A model generated the notes under the pieces. That model was given only the letters and a program-made list of their open reading frames with translations, did not search any database and was not told where the DNA came from. A stretch of DNA of 64,000 bases. It comes from Acidimicrobiales bacterium. Its GTDB lineage: Bacteria > Actinomycetota > Acidimicrobiia > Acidimicrobiales > Aldehydirespiratoraceae. Shown in pieces: positions 8,094-15,856 of the stretch. The stretch spans positions 222,511 to 286,510 of the forward strand of contig JAVJSI010000018.1 of the NCBI GenBank assembly GCA_040219515.1, written 5' to 3'. A program made the translations under genes and the position numbers. Numbering within the stretch: position 1 is the stretch's first letter; each line of letters opens with the position of its first letter.

Positions 8094-8879
8094 TCAGCGG
8101 GCGACGATGAGTTGGAACTCGACGGTGCCCTCGTCGGCGATGGAGACGACGATCGGGGCGGAGGGCGGGGTGACGCCGAAGTCCTCCCAGACGATCTCGG
8201 TGCTGCCGACGATGACGCCGAAGCCGTCGTCGCGGACGTTGGCATCGATGGTGAAGGTGGCCGGGTTGGTCACGCCGGCCACCGTGAGGTCGCCCTCGAT
8301 GGTGAACGTCTGAGAGGCGCCACCCACCTCGATGGCCGACACGTCGACGCCACCGTCGAAGGTGAAGGTGGCGTCGGGGAACTCGCTCGCGTTGACGGCC
8401 CGACGAATCGCGCTCTCGCGGCGACTGTCGTTGGAGATGATCGAGTCCATGCCGACCGTGACCTCGGCGCCCGTGAGCGTGCCGTCGGCGATCGTGACCG
8501 AGCCGTTCACATCGCCCGAACGGCCGACTGCGGTGACCTCTCCCACGGTGAGCTCCTCGGCGACGCGGAAACCGGCAAAGCTCCCGGTGGCGGATTCGAA
8601 CGTGAGCTCGCCGAACTCGTCGTCGATCACCCAGACACCGTCGATGCCGTCGACCGCGGGCGCCGGCTCGTCACCAGCGGGGTCCGCACCGGCATCCGCA
8701 TCGTCCGTGACGGCATCGTCCGTGTCGGCGGCGTCGGCGAGCACCTGATCGACCGCGTCGTTGGCTGCGTCGTTGGTCGCCGCGTCGGGTGCGTCGTCCT
8801 TGAAGAAGACGAACCATGCGGCAACCGCGACCGCGATCACCACCACGAGTGCGCCACCGGCCAGGTACTTCTTGTTCAT
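8094..8879 (-). CDS. YceI-family protein with N-terminal membrane anchor
   Basis: The 261-residue product has one membrane helix at about 8-25, an acidic low-complexity linker rich in Asp/Ala (about 28-75), and a C-terminal YceI-type lipocalin-like domain (about 80-260). The domain shows the usual order: a short start (GVWVIDDEFGELTF), an IADGTLTGAEVTVGMDSI strand pair, then FPDATFTFDGG and an FTIEGDLTVAGV segment before the C-terminal VEFQLIVAR. YceI proteins bind isoprenoid-type lipids in the periplasm or outside the membrane. No operon partner is evident; it lies just after hemL in the opposite order of transcription. Confidence 0.85.
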   Translation of the reverse strand: MNKKYLAGGALVVVIAVAVAAWFVFFKDDAPDAATNDAANDAVDQVLADAADTDDAVTDDADAGADPAGDEPAPAVDGIDGVWVIDDEFGELTFESATGSFAGFRVAEELTVGEVTAVGRSGDVNGSVTIADGTLTGAEVTVGMDSIISNDSRRESAIRRAVNASEFPDATFTFDGGVDVSAIEVGGASQTFTIEGDLTVAGVTNPATFTIDANVRDDGFGVIVGSTEIVWEDFGVTPPSAPIVVSIADEGTVEFQLIVAR

Positions 8880-8920
8880 TGCTGCTCCTCGTTGCCGATC
8901 GGGGTCTTCCGATCGAGGGA

Positions 8921-10183
8921 TCAGAGGGTCGCCGCCACCCGGCGAACCGCACCGATTGTGGCCGCTACGACGTCACTATCGTGGGCAAGGGACGGAAACA
9001 GCGCTTCGTAGGCACCAGGGGCGAGGGCCACACCGGCCTCGAGCATCCCGTGGAAGAAGCGTTCGTACACCCCGTTCTCGCAGATCGCCTTGGCCGAATC
9101 GAAGTCGGTCGGCAGGGACTCACCGAAGAACAGACCGAGCAACGGACCGACCCGCGGCACCTGGGCAACGACCCCGGCGTCGGCGAACGCGCCACGCATG
9201 CCGTCCTGCAGGGTCGTCGCCGTTGCGGTGAGCTGCTCGTAGGCCGCGGGCGTGAGCTCGCTCAGCTGGGCGAGGCCGGCGGCCATCGCGAGCGGGTTCC
9301 CCGACAGCGTGCCCGCCTGGTACACCGGCCCGAGCGGCGCCAGGTGCGACATGATCTCGCGTGACGCACCGAACGCGCCCACCGGCAGTCCCCCGCCGAT
9401 GACCTTGCCGAAGCACCAGATGTCGGGCTGCACCCCGGACCACTCGGCCGCGCCGCCACGGGACAGCCGGAAGCCGGTGATGACCTCATCGAACATCAGC
9501 AGCGCGCCCACGGCGTCGCAGGCGTCCCTCAGTCCGGCCAGGAACCCGGGGTTCGGTGCGATGAGACCCATGTTGGCCGCCACCGGTTCGACGATCACCG
9601 CGGCGACCGTCTCGTCGAGATCCGGCACCACGTTGTAGGGCGCCACGACCGTGTCGGCCACCGCGCCGGCGGTGACGCCTTCGGAACCCTTGAGCCCCTG
9701 CTGCGCGACGCCCGACCCTCCGGCCACGAGCAACGCATCGGAGTGGCCGTGGTAGTTGCCGGCGAACTTCACGATGCGATCACGACCGGTCGCGCCGCGG
9801 GCGAGACGGATCGCGGTCATGGTCGCCTCGGTGCCCGACGACACCATGCGCACCATCTCCATGCCGTCGATGCGGGCGCACATCTCCTCGGCCAGCAACA
9901 CCTCGGCTTCGGTCGGGGCGCCATAACTGGTGCCCTTCACCGCCGCTGCGTGCACCGCCGCGGTGACGGTCGGATGGGCGTGGCCGAGAATGCCCGGGCC
10001 GTAACTCATCACGTAGTCGATGTAGCGATTGCCTTCGACATCGTAGATGTGGGGGCCCTCGGCCCGGTCCACGAAGTAGGGCGTGCCCCCGACCGATCCG
10101 AACGCCCGCACCGGCGAGTTCACCCCACCCGGGATGACCGCCTGGGCCCGAGCGAACAGCTCGTCGTTGGTGAGCGCGCTCAC
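8921..10183 (-). CDS. hemL: glutamate-1-semialdehyde 2,1-aminomutase
   Basis: This PLP enzyme converts glutamate-1-semialdehyde to 5-aminolevulinate, the second step of the C5 haem route whose first enzyme (hemA) is also in this window. The 420-residue length is typical. NSPVRAFGSVGG near the N-terminus, FDEVITGFRLS and CFGKVIGGGLPVGAFG, with the PLP lysine at about residue 260, are diagnostic. The start is a GTG at 10181-10183. The start region lies in one copy of an 18-bp repeat whose other copy covers the end of hemB, 37 bp upstream, so hemB and hemL are probably cotranscribed. Confidence 0.96.
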   Translation of the reverse strand: MSALTNDELFARAQAVIPGGVNSPVRAFGSVGGTPYFVDRAEGPHIYDVEGNRYIDYVMSYGPGILGHAHPTVTAAVHAAAVKGTSYGAPTEAEVLLAEEMCARIDGMEMVRMVSSGTEATMTAIRLARGATGRDRIVKFAGNYHGHSDALLVAGGSGVAQQGLKGSEGVTAGAVADTVVAPYNVVPDLDETVAAVIVEPVAANMGLIAPNPGFLAGLRDACDAVGALLMFDEVITGFRLSRGGAAEWSGVQPDIWCFGKVIGGGLPVGAFGASREIMSHLAPLGPVYQAGTLSGNPLAMAAGLAQLSELTPAAYEQLTATATTLQDGMRGAFADAGVVAQVPRVGPLLGLFFGESLPTDFDSAKAICENGVYERFFHGMLEAGVALAPGAYEALFPSLAHDSDVVAATIGAVRRVAATL

Positions 10184-10234
10184 TGCATGCCCTTTCGCGG
10201 GGTCATTTCGTTCGCTGCGCTCACTGCATGCCCT
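10176..10234. repeat. 18-bp direct repeat at hemB stop and hemL start
   Basis: The sequence GCGCTCACTGCATGCCCT occurs at 10176-10193 and again at 10217-10234. On the minus strand the upstream copy contains the last codons and stop of hemB and the downstream copy contains the GTG of hemL. A short local duplication between the two genes would explain it. No regulatory role is evident. Confidence 0.8.
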
Positions 10235-11201
10235 CGGCCAGCAGACGGGCGAAGTAGGTGAGGATCAGATCGGCGCCGGCTCGCTTGATGGCCAGGGTGT
10301 GTTCGAACGCGACGGCGTCGAGATCGACCCACCCTCGTTCGGCGGCGGCGTGGACCATCGCGTACTCGCCACTCACGTGATAGGCGGCGATCGGGATGTC
10401 GACCTCGGCCCGGGCCCGGGCGATCACGTCGAGATACGGCAACGCGGGTTTGACCATCACGATGTCGGCGCCCTCGGCGATGTCCTCGCGGATCTCCTCC
10501 ATCGCTTCGCGGGCGTTGGCCACGTCCTGCTGGTACCCCTTGCGGTCGCCACCGCCCACGATCGTGACGTCGACGGCGTCGCGGAACGGGCCGTAGAGCG
10601 CGGTGGCGTACTTGGCCGCGTAGGCGAGGATCGCGGTGTCGTCGAAGCCGGCGTCGTCGAGCGCCTCGCGGATCGCGAACACCTGGCCGTCCATCATCCC
10701 CGACGGCGCCACGATGTCGGCCCCCGCGGTGGCCTGGGCGACGGCGATCCGTTCGTAGAGCTCGAGGGTGGCGTCGTTGTCGGGCTGGCCGGTGTCGTCG
10801 AGCACGCCGCAGTGGCCATGGTCGGTGTATTCGTCGACGCACAGATCGGCGATGAGTACGAGATCGTCGCCGTGATCGTCACGAAGGTCCTGCAACGCGA
10901 CCTGCACGATGCCGTCGGGGTTCCAGGCCTCGGAGCCTTCGGCGTCCTTGCGCTCGGGAATGCCGAACAGCACGACGGCGGGCACACCCAGGTCGGCGAG
11001 CTGGCGGACCTCTTCTCGCAGCGACGCCCGCGAGTGTTGGAACTGGCCGGGCAGCGATTCGATCGGGCGGGGCTCGTCGGCTCCCTCGCGCACGAAGAGC
11101 GGTGCGATCAGGTCGTCGGGATGGAGGCGGGTCTCGGTCACCATGCGCCGGAGCACAGGAGTTCGACGGAGACGCCGGAGACGCCGCTGGGGAAAGGTCA
11201 C
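10221..11201 (-). CDS. hemB: porphobilinogen synthase (delta-aminolevulinic acid dehydratase)
   Basis: The enzyme condenses two 5-aminolevulinate molecules to porphobilinogen. The 326-residue protein has the family start (LRRLRRTPVLRRMVTET), the active-site lysine in MVKPALPYLDVI and a conserved YHVSGEYAM. The metal loop reads ADLCVDEYTDHGHCG: of the three zinc cysteines in classical enzymes, the first and third are Cys and the middle one is Asp, so metal use may differ. The start is a GTG at 11199-11201; an in-frame ATG 19 codons later is an alternative but would cut the conserved N-terminal arm. Confidence 0.96.
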   Translation of the reverse strand: MTFPQRRLRRLRRTPVLRRMVTETRLHPDDLIAPLFVREGADEPRPIESLPGQFQHSRASLREEVRQLADLGVPAVVLFGIPERKDAEGSEAWNPDGIVQVALQDLRDDHGDDLVLIADLCVDEYTDHGHCGVLDDTGQPDNDATLELYERIAVAQATAGADIVAPSGMMDGQVFAIREALDDAGFDDTAILAYAAKYATALYGPFRDAVDVTIVGGGDRKGYQQDVANAREAMEEIREDIAEGADIVMVKPALPYLDVIARARAEVDIPIAAYHVSGEYAMVHAAAERGWVDLDAVAFEHTLAIKRAGADLILTYFARLLAEGMQ

Positions 11202-11257
11202 TCCGAGAGGCTACCGAGGACTGCGATCCCGACCCGCCCTGTGTCGGGCCTACGAAC

Positions 11258-11593
11258 TCAGAACCGCGGGTCGGTCTCGGCCCGGAGTTGTGTGGCCATA
11301 GTGAACGCCGCGCCGCGCAGGGTGCGCAGCCGATCGTTCACGGACCGCACCCGCGACTCGTCGATGTCGTGTCCGTTGACCGGGTGGATCGTCAGGTCGC
11401 GGAGGTTGCCGGCACCGCCGAACGCGGCGAGCAGGTGCCCGAGGGAGTCCGGATGGCCGTTCTCGATCAGACGGCGGTCACGCTCGATCCACTCGGCCCA
11501 ACGCGCCTCGTCCCAGGCGCGGAGTAGACCGGAGAGCTCGTCGAGAACTCGGAGCAACTCGTCGCGCTCGGGCGTGGCGTCGATGCGGGCCAT
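11258..11593 (-). CDS. hypothetical helical protein inside the haem gene block
   Basis: I start this 111-residue product at the ATG at 11593; a TTG two codons upstream is possible and neither has a clear ribosome site. It looks soluble and mostly helical, with a charged N-terminal half (DELLRVLDELSGLLRAWDE) and a conserved-looking block DLTIHPVNGHDI. I do not recognise the family. It lies on the same strand between hemD and hemB, with gaps of 39 and 56 bp, so it is probably cotranscribed with the haem genes, but nothing in it suggests an enzymatic role in haem synthesis. Confidence 0.6.
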   Translation of the reverse strand: MARIDATPERDELLRVLDELSGLLRAWDEARWAEWIERDRRLIENGHPDSLGHLLAAFGGAGNLRDLTIHPVNGHDIDESRVRSVNDRLRTLRGAAFTMATQLRAETDPRF

Positions 11594-11632
11594 GCACAAG
11601 AGTGGCGCATCGCGTCGCGGCGTGGGCGGCAG

Positions 11633-12844
11633 TCAGTCGAAATCGAGTGCGAACCAGTGATCGGCGTGGGGTTCCTCGTTGAAGGCCGGCACCTCCACGA
11701 AGCCCTCCGCCTGGTACAGGGCGACCGCCTCCGTGAGGGCCCGGTTGGTCTCCAACTGCACGCGCCGCAGACCCAGGGCGCGCCCTTCGGCGACGAGGCG
11801 GCGCAGGAGACGACGACCGACGCCGCGCCCACGCACCCGGTCGCTGACCCACATGCGTTTGATGTCGGCCACGCCGGGTTCGACGATCTTCAGCACCCCG
11901 CAGGCCACCGGCGCGCCGGCCAGACGACCGGCGACGAAAAGTCCGTTGGGCGGGCTGATCTCGGCCGGTTCCGTGGTGAGTGCGGCGGCTCGGTCGAGCC
12001 CGGACTCGAACCGTGCGTCGAGTTCGACGAAGTACTGCTCCAGCATCCATTGCGAATCAGCGGCCGCGGCGGGCTCGGGTCGCAACAGGACCGTCTGGGG
12101 GATCGCCGTCGCGATGGCTTCGGCGAAGCCGGGGATCGTGTGCTCTCGCGACTCGATGTCGATGTGGAGACCGAGCTCGACGGCCTGCTCGCTCGTGGCC
12201 GGCCCGATCGAGGCCAGTACCGGCGGGAGGCTGTCTCGGCCGACGCCGGCGAGCAGGTGCCGCACCGTGGACGCGGAAGTGAAGGCGACCGCATCCGCGT
12301 GGCGACAGGCGACGACATCCTCGGCCGATACGGGCACGCTGACGGTGCGGTAGGCGGCGACGTCGATGACGGTCCACCCCCGCTTGCGCAGACCCTCGGG
12401 CAGGACCGCGCGCGCCTCTTCGGCCCGAGCCAGCAGCATGCGTCCACCGCCCGCGCCGGGCGGACCCGGCAGGAACTCGAGCAGGCCCTCGGCGATGGAG
12501 TCCTCGGGCATCGCGTCGACCGACAGGCCGACTTCCTCGGCGCGTGCTCGCGTGCCTGGACCGATCACCGCGAGCGAGACGCCCGGTCGCAACGGACGCC
12601 CGTCGAGCGCGTCGGCCACCCGTACCGCACCGTTGGGGCTGCTCAGTACGACCCAGTCGCCATGGCCCAGCTCGGCGAGGCCGGCCCGGAGCGCCGCCCC
12701 ACCGTCGGGCGGATCGGCGATCTCGATCACCGGCACCGCAACGGTGTCGGCTCCCTCGGCTTCGAGCGCGTCGAGCAGCGCGGCCGACTGTTCGCGTGGG
12801 CGGGTGACGACGACGCGCACACCCTCTAGTCGTCCGCCACTCAT
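11633..12844 (-). CDS. hemD: uroporphyrinogen-III synthase fused to a GNAT acetyltransferase domain
   Basis: The ATG at 12842-12844 overlaps the hemC stop as ATGA, which fixes the start inside a much longer open frame. Of 403 residues, about 1-240 form the HemD fold (VVVTRPREQSAALLDALEA at the start, VVLSSPNGAVRV, FTSASTVRHLL and IGPATSEQAVELG later). This enzyme closes and inverts ring D of hydroxymethylbilane. Residues about 255-403 are a GNAT domain: MWVSDRVRGRGVGRRLLRRL carries the acetyl-CoA loop RxxGxG, followed by LETNRALTEAVALYQAEGF. HemD is usually single-domain or fused to cobA, so this partner is unusual. The substrate of the GNAT part is unknown. Confidence 0.9.
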   Translation of the reverse strand: MSGGRLEGVRVVVTRPREQSAALLDALEAEGADTVAVPVIEIADPPDGGAALRAGLAELGHGDWVVLSSPNGAVRVADALDGRPLRPGVSLAVIGPGTRARAEEVGLSVDAMPEDSIAEGLLEFLPGPPGAGGGRMLLARAEEARAVLPEGLRKRGWTVIDVAAYRTVSVPVSAEDVVACRHADAVAFTSASTVRHLLAGVGRDSLPPVLASIGPATSEQAVELGLHIDIESREHTIPGFAEAIATAIPQTVLLRPEPAAAADSQWMLEQYFVELDARFESGLDRAAALTTEPAEISPPNGLFVAGRLAGAPVACGVLKIVEPGVADIKRMWVSDRVRGRGVGRRLLRRLVAEGRALGLRRVQLETNRALTEAVALYQAEGFVEVPAFNEEPHADHWFALDFD

Positions 12845-13731
12845 CGTGCGTCCGCCAGGAGATCGGTGCCGCCGGCGTCGTCGAGCAGGAACCGGGCCAC
12901 CGAGCGGCCGAGGGCCTCGGGGACGGTGCCGGTGCGTCGCTCGCGGATCAACACCCGTCCGTCGAGGGTGGCGAGCATGCCGACGAGTTCGATCTCGTCG
13001 TCGTGCAACACGGCGTGCGCGCCGGCCGGAAGATCGCAGTCGCCGCCCAGCTCCGAGAGGAAGGCCCGCTCGGCATCGAAGGCGCGCCGGGAGGCGGCAT
13101 CCTCGATGGCGCGGAGTCGTTCGATCGTCGCCGAGTCGTCGGCGCGGCACTCGATGGCGAGCGCGCCCTGCGCGACCTGCGGCACCATCACCGACGGGTC
13201 GAGTCGATCGATGACCGGCGCGTCGATCTCCAGCCGGTCGATGGCGGCCGAAGCCACCACGATCGCATCGAAGTCGACGGCCTTCTCCATACGGGTGGGC
13301 ACATTGCCCCGCAGCTCCGAGAAGCGGAGGTCGGGACGCAGCCAGGCCATCTGCGAACGCCGTCGGACGGAACCGGTGGCGACATGAGCACCCGGCGGCA
13401 ACCCGTCCCAGGTGCATCCGACCAGCGCGTCGCGGGCGTCACCCCGAACCGGCACGGCGACGAGCACCAGTTCCTCAGGTGTCTCGGCCGGGAGATCCTT
13501 GCCCGAGTGCACGGCGATGTCGGCACGGCCGTCGAGCACTGCGGCCTGCACTTCCTTCACGAAGACGCCCTTGCCACCGATCTCGTGCAGCGGCGTGGAC
13601 TTGTCCCGATCACCGAGCGTCGACACGATCACCTCGTCGACCCCCTCGCCGTGTCGATCCGCCAGCAATGCGCTCACGTGTTGCGTCTGCCATCGCGCGA
13701 GTGCGCTGCCCCGGGTTGCGGCCCGCAGCAT
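12841..13731 (-). CDS. hemC: porphobilinogen deaminase (hydroxymethylbilane synthase)
   Basis: The enzyme links four porphobilinogens into hydroxymethylbilane, using a dipyrromethane cofactor. The 296-residue length is slightly short but complete. The N-terminal RAATRGSALARWQT, the DRDKSTPLHEIGGKGVFVKE block and ADIAVHSGKDLP are family signatures. The cofactor-binding cysteine is in LGGDCDLPAGAHA, at about residue 240. The start is an ATG at 13729-13731, 36 bp after hemA, and the stop overlaps hemD by 4 bp, so it is in the middle of the haem operon. Confidence 0.96.
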   Translation of the reverse strand: MLRAATRGSALARWQTQHVSALLADRHGEGVDEVIVSTLGDRDKSTPLHEIGGKGVFVKEVQAAVLDGRADIAVHSGKDLPAETPEELVLVAVPVRGDARDALVGCTWDGLPPGAHVATGSVRRRSQMAWLRPDLRFSELRGNVPTRMEKAVDFDAIVVASAAIDRLEIDAPVIDRLDPSVMVPQVAQGALAIECRADDSATIERLRAIEDAASRRAFDAERAFLSELGGDCDLPAGAHAVLHDDEIELVGMLATLDGRVLIRERRTGTVPEALGRSVARFLLDDAGGTDLLADAR

Positions 13732-13767
13732 CAGCGTGGACCGATCGATGCGGTCATGGGTGGGCGG

Positions 13768-15027
13768 TCAGAGATCGAAGAGGTCACGGAGCGATTCGGC
13801 GAGACGATCGCCGCGGGCGCGACCTGCCGCGTCCTTGAGTCGAACTGTGGGCTCGTGGAGGAGCTTGTTGACGATGCCCTTGGTGAGTGCCTCGACGGCG
13901 GCCCGTTCGCCGGGTTCGAGCTCGGAGAGCTTGGCCGCGAACCGGGCGAGCTCGGTCTCGCGCGTCGCTTCGGCGCTCGACCGCAGGTCGGCGATGAGCG
14001 GCGCGACTTCGCGAGCGGAGACCATCGCCTGGTAGCGCTCGACCTCGGCATCGACGATGGCCCGCACGCTGGCGACCTCGGTGTTGCGACCCTCGAGGCC
14101 CCGATCGACGAATGCCCCGATGTCGTCCATGTCGAGCAGCGTGACCCCGGGGATCTGCCGGGCGGCCGGATCGACGTCGCGAGGGACGGCCACGTCGACG
14201 ATCACGAGACCGCGCCGATCGCGGCGAGCAGCCAGCGCGTCGACATCGGCGGCTTCGAGGATGAGATCCTGTGCGCCGGTGGTGGTGACGAGAACGTCGA
14301 TCATCGCGAGTGCGTCGCTCAGCTCGTCGAGCGGCACGGCTCGCCCGCCACACGCTCCCGCCAACGAAACGGCTCGTTCCCAGGTGCGGTTGGCCACGAG
14401 CACCTCGGCGGCACCGGCCTTGGCCAACGACTTCACGGTGCCCTCGGCCATCTCGCCGGCCCCGACCACCAGCACGGTGCGTCCTTCGATGCCGCCGGTG
14501 CGATCGTCGGCCAACGCCACGGCAGCCTGCGAGACCGATGCGATGCCGCGAGCGATGGCCGTCTCGGTGCGGGCCCGCTTGCCGGTCTCGACCGCGTGAC
14601 GGAAGAGCCCGCCGAGCGCCGAACCGACCGTGCCTTCGTCGCGGGCGGTCTCCCACGCATCGCGGATCTGACCGAGGATCTCGTGTTCGCCGACCACGGC
14701 CGAGTCGAGTCCGGCGGCGACCGAGAAGAGGTGACGCACGGCCTCGGCGTCGTGGTGGGCGTAGAGATGGTCGGCGACCTCTTCGGGCGCCAGTCCGGCC
14801 TGACGGGCCAGGAACTCGCGCACGTCCTGGTAGCCGCCGTGGAAGCGTTCCGCGAACGCGTAGACCTCGATGCGGTTGCACGTGGACACGACGACGACCT
14901 CGGAGAGATGGTCGGCCTCGCCGAGCCCGGAGAGCGCCTTGGCCATGTCGTCGGGCGCGATGGTCATCCGCTCGAGTTTGGCGAGCGGGGTCGACCGGTG
15001 GTTACAACCGATGGCGACGATCGACAC
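13768..15027 (-). CDS. hemA: glutamyl-tRNA reductase
   Basis: It reduces Glu-tRNA(Glu) to glutamate-1-semialdehyde with NADPH, the committed step of C5 haem synthesis. The 419-residue product has the catalytic cysteine C50 in VSTCNRIEVYA, the substrate block VVGEHEILGQIRDAW, and a Rossmann motif VLVVGAGEMAEG for NADPH. The C-terminal dimerisation helices end in RGDRLAESLRDLFDL. The start is a GTG at 15025-15027, leaving 108 bp to rex. The rex-hemA-hemC-hemD order is the same as in Streptomyces, where Rex controls it, so redox control of haem supply is likely here. Confidence 0.97.
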   Translation of the reverse strand: MSIVAIGCNHRSTPLAKLERMTIAPDDMAKALSGLGEADHLSEVVVVSTCNRIEVYAFAERFHGGYQDVREFLARQAGLAPEEVADHLYAHHDAEAVRHLFSVAAGLDSAVVGEHEILGQIRDAWETARDEGTVGSALGGLFRHAVETGKRARTETAIARGIASVSQAAVALADDRTGGIEGRTVLVVGAGEMAEGTVKSLAKAGAAEVLVANRTWERAVSLAGACGGRAVPLDELSDALAMIDVLVTTTGAQDLILEAADVDALAARRDRRGLVIVDVAVPRDVDPAARQIPGVTLLDMDDIGAFVDRGLEGRNTEVASVRAIVDAEVERYQAMVSAREVAPLIADLRSSAEATRETELARFAAKLSELEPGERAAVEALTKGIVNKLLHEPTVRLKDAAGRARGDRLAESLRDLFDL

Positions 15028-15135
15028 GACGTGAACCTTGCTGCGACAGGGATGCGGGGAAGGCCCCCGACCTGACTCCAGAGTGACGGATATCCCACCC
15101 TTTTGCCAACCTCTGGGACGACGTGGCGACCAGTG

Positions 15136-15783
15136 TCACATCGGGCCGCCGGGGAGCACGTCGCGTTGCAGGTGAAAGCCGAGGATCTGGAGCTCGGTGG
15201 AGAGGTCCACCATGCGCACCTCGACGTGGTCGGGCACGTTCACGACCGTCGGGCTGAAGTCGAGTATCGAGCGCACGCCCGCGGCCACGAGAAGGTCGGC
15301 GGTCTGCTGCGCAGCGGAGGCCGGGGTGGTGATGACACCGATCGCGACACCGAGCGAGGCGACCAGGTCGCCGAGCCGCTCGGGCGCGTGGATGGCCACC
15401 CCGTCGACCGTCGTGCCGATCAGGTCGGGATCGACATCGACGGCCGCCACGATCGGAAACCCCCGTTCGGTGAAACCCGTGTGGTTGGCCAGCGCACGAC
15501 CGAGGTTTCCCAGCCCACACACCACGACGGGCCAGGTGTTGGCCACGCCGAGCGCGCGGCTGACCTCGAACGTGAGGTGACGGACGTCGTAGCCCACCCC
15601 CCGTGTGCCGTGGGTACCGAGGTAGCTCAGATCCTTGCGCACCTTGGCCGCGTTGACCCCCGCTCGTTCGGCCAGGACATCCGACGACGTGGTGGCTTCG
15701 CCCGCTGCCGCGAGATCGGTGAGGCTGCGCAGGTACACGGGCAGACGGGCCACGGTTGCCTCGGGAATGTGTCCGGTTGCCAC
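15136..15783 (-). CDS. rex: redox-sensing transcriptional repressor Rex
   Basis: Rex binds DNA when the NADH/NAD+ ratio is low and releases it when NADH rises. The 215-residue protein has an N-terminal winged-helix domain (about 1-80; ERAGVNAAKVRKDLSYLG is the recognition region, then GTRGVGYDV) and a Rossmann domain with VVVCGLGNLGRALANH and a D after AAVD that contacts the adenine ribose. A GTG at 15781-15783 is the likely start: a TAGCTT box ends 7 bases before it, so the mRNA is probably leaderless. A Rex-type operator lies immediately upstream, which suggests autoregulation. Confidence 0.95.
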   Translation of the reverse strand: MATGHIPEATVARLPVYLRSLTDLAAAGEATTSSDVLAERAGVNAAKVRKDLSYLGTHGTRGVGYDVRHLTFEVSRALGVANTWPVVVCGLGNLGRALANHTGFTERGFPIVAAVDVDPDLIGTTVDGVAIHAPERLGDLVASLGVAIGVITTPASAAQQTADLLVAAGVRSILDFSPTVVNVPDHVEVRMVDLSTELQILGFHLQRDVLPGGPM

Positions 15784-15789
15784 GGCCCT

Positions 15790-15818
15790 AAGCTACGGAA
15801 CTCGTGAACGTTTTCACA
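15790..15818 (-). promoter_or_regulatory. Rex operator over a leaderless rex promoter
   Basis: The + strand sequence CGTGAACGTTTTCACA at 15803-15818 matches the Streptomyces Rex operator consensus TGTGAACNNNTTCACA, as I recall it, at 12 of 13 fixed positions. A minus-strand TAGCTT box at 15790-15795 lies between it and the rex GTG, so the operator covers the -35 area. Binding would block rex and, by readthrough, the haem genes. Confidence 0.75.
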
Positions 15819-15856
15819 AGCGCACGAGCAGGTTGTTCGGTTCTTCCGGTCGGGAT

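Noticed and set aside
13003..15075. 690-residue + strand frame over hemA and hemC
   Set aside because: Antisense of two well-identified haem genes; no domain seen.
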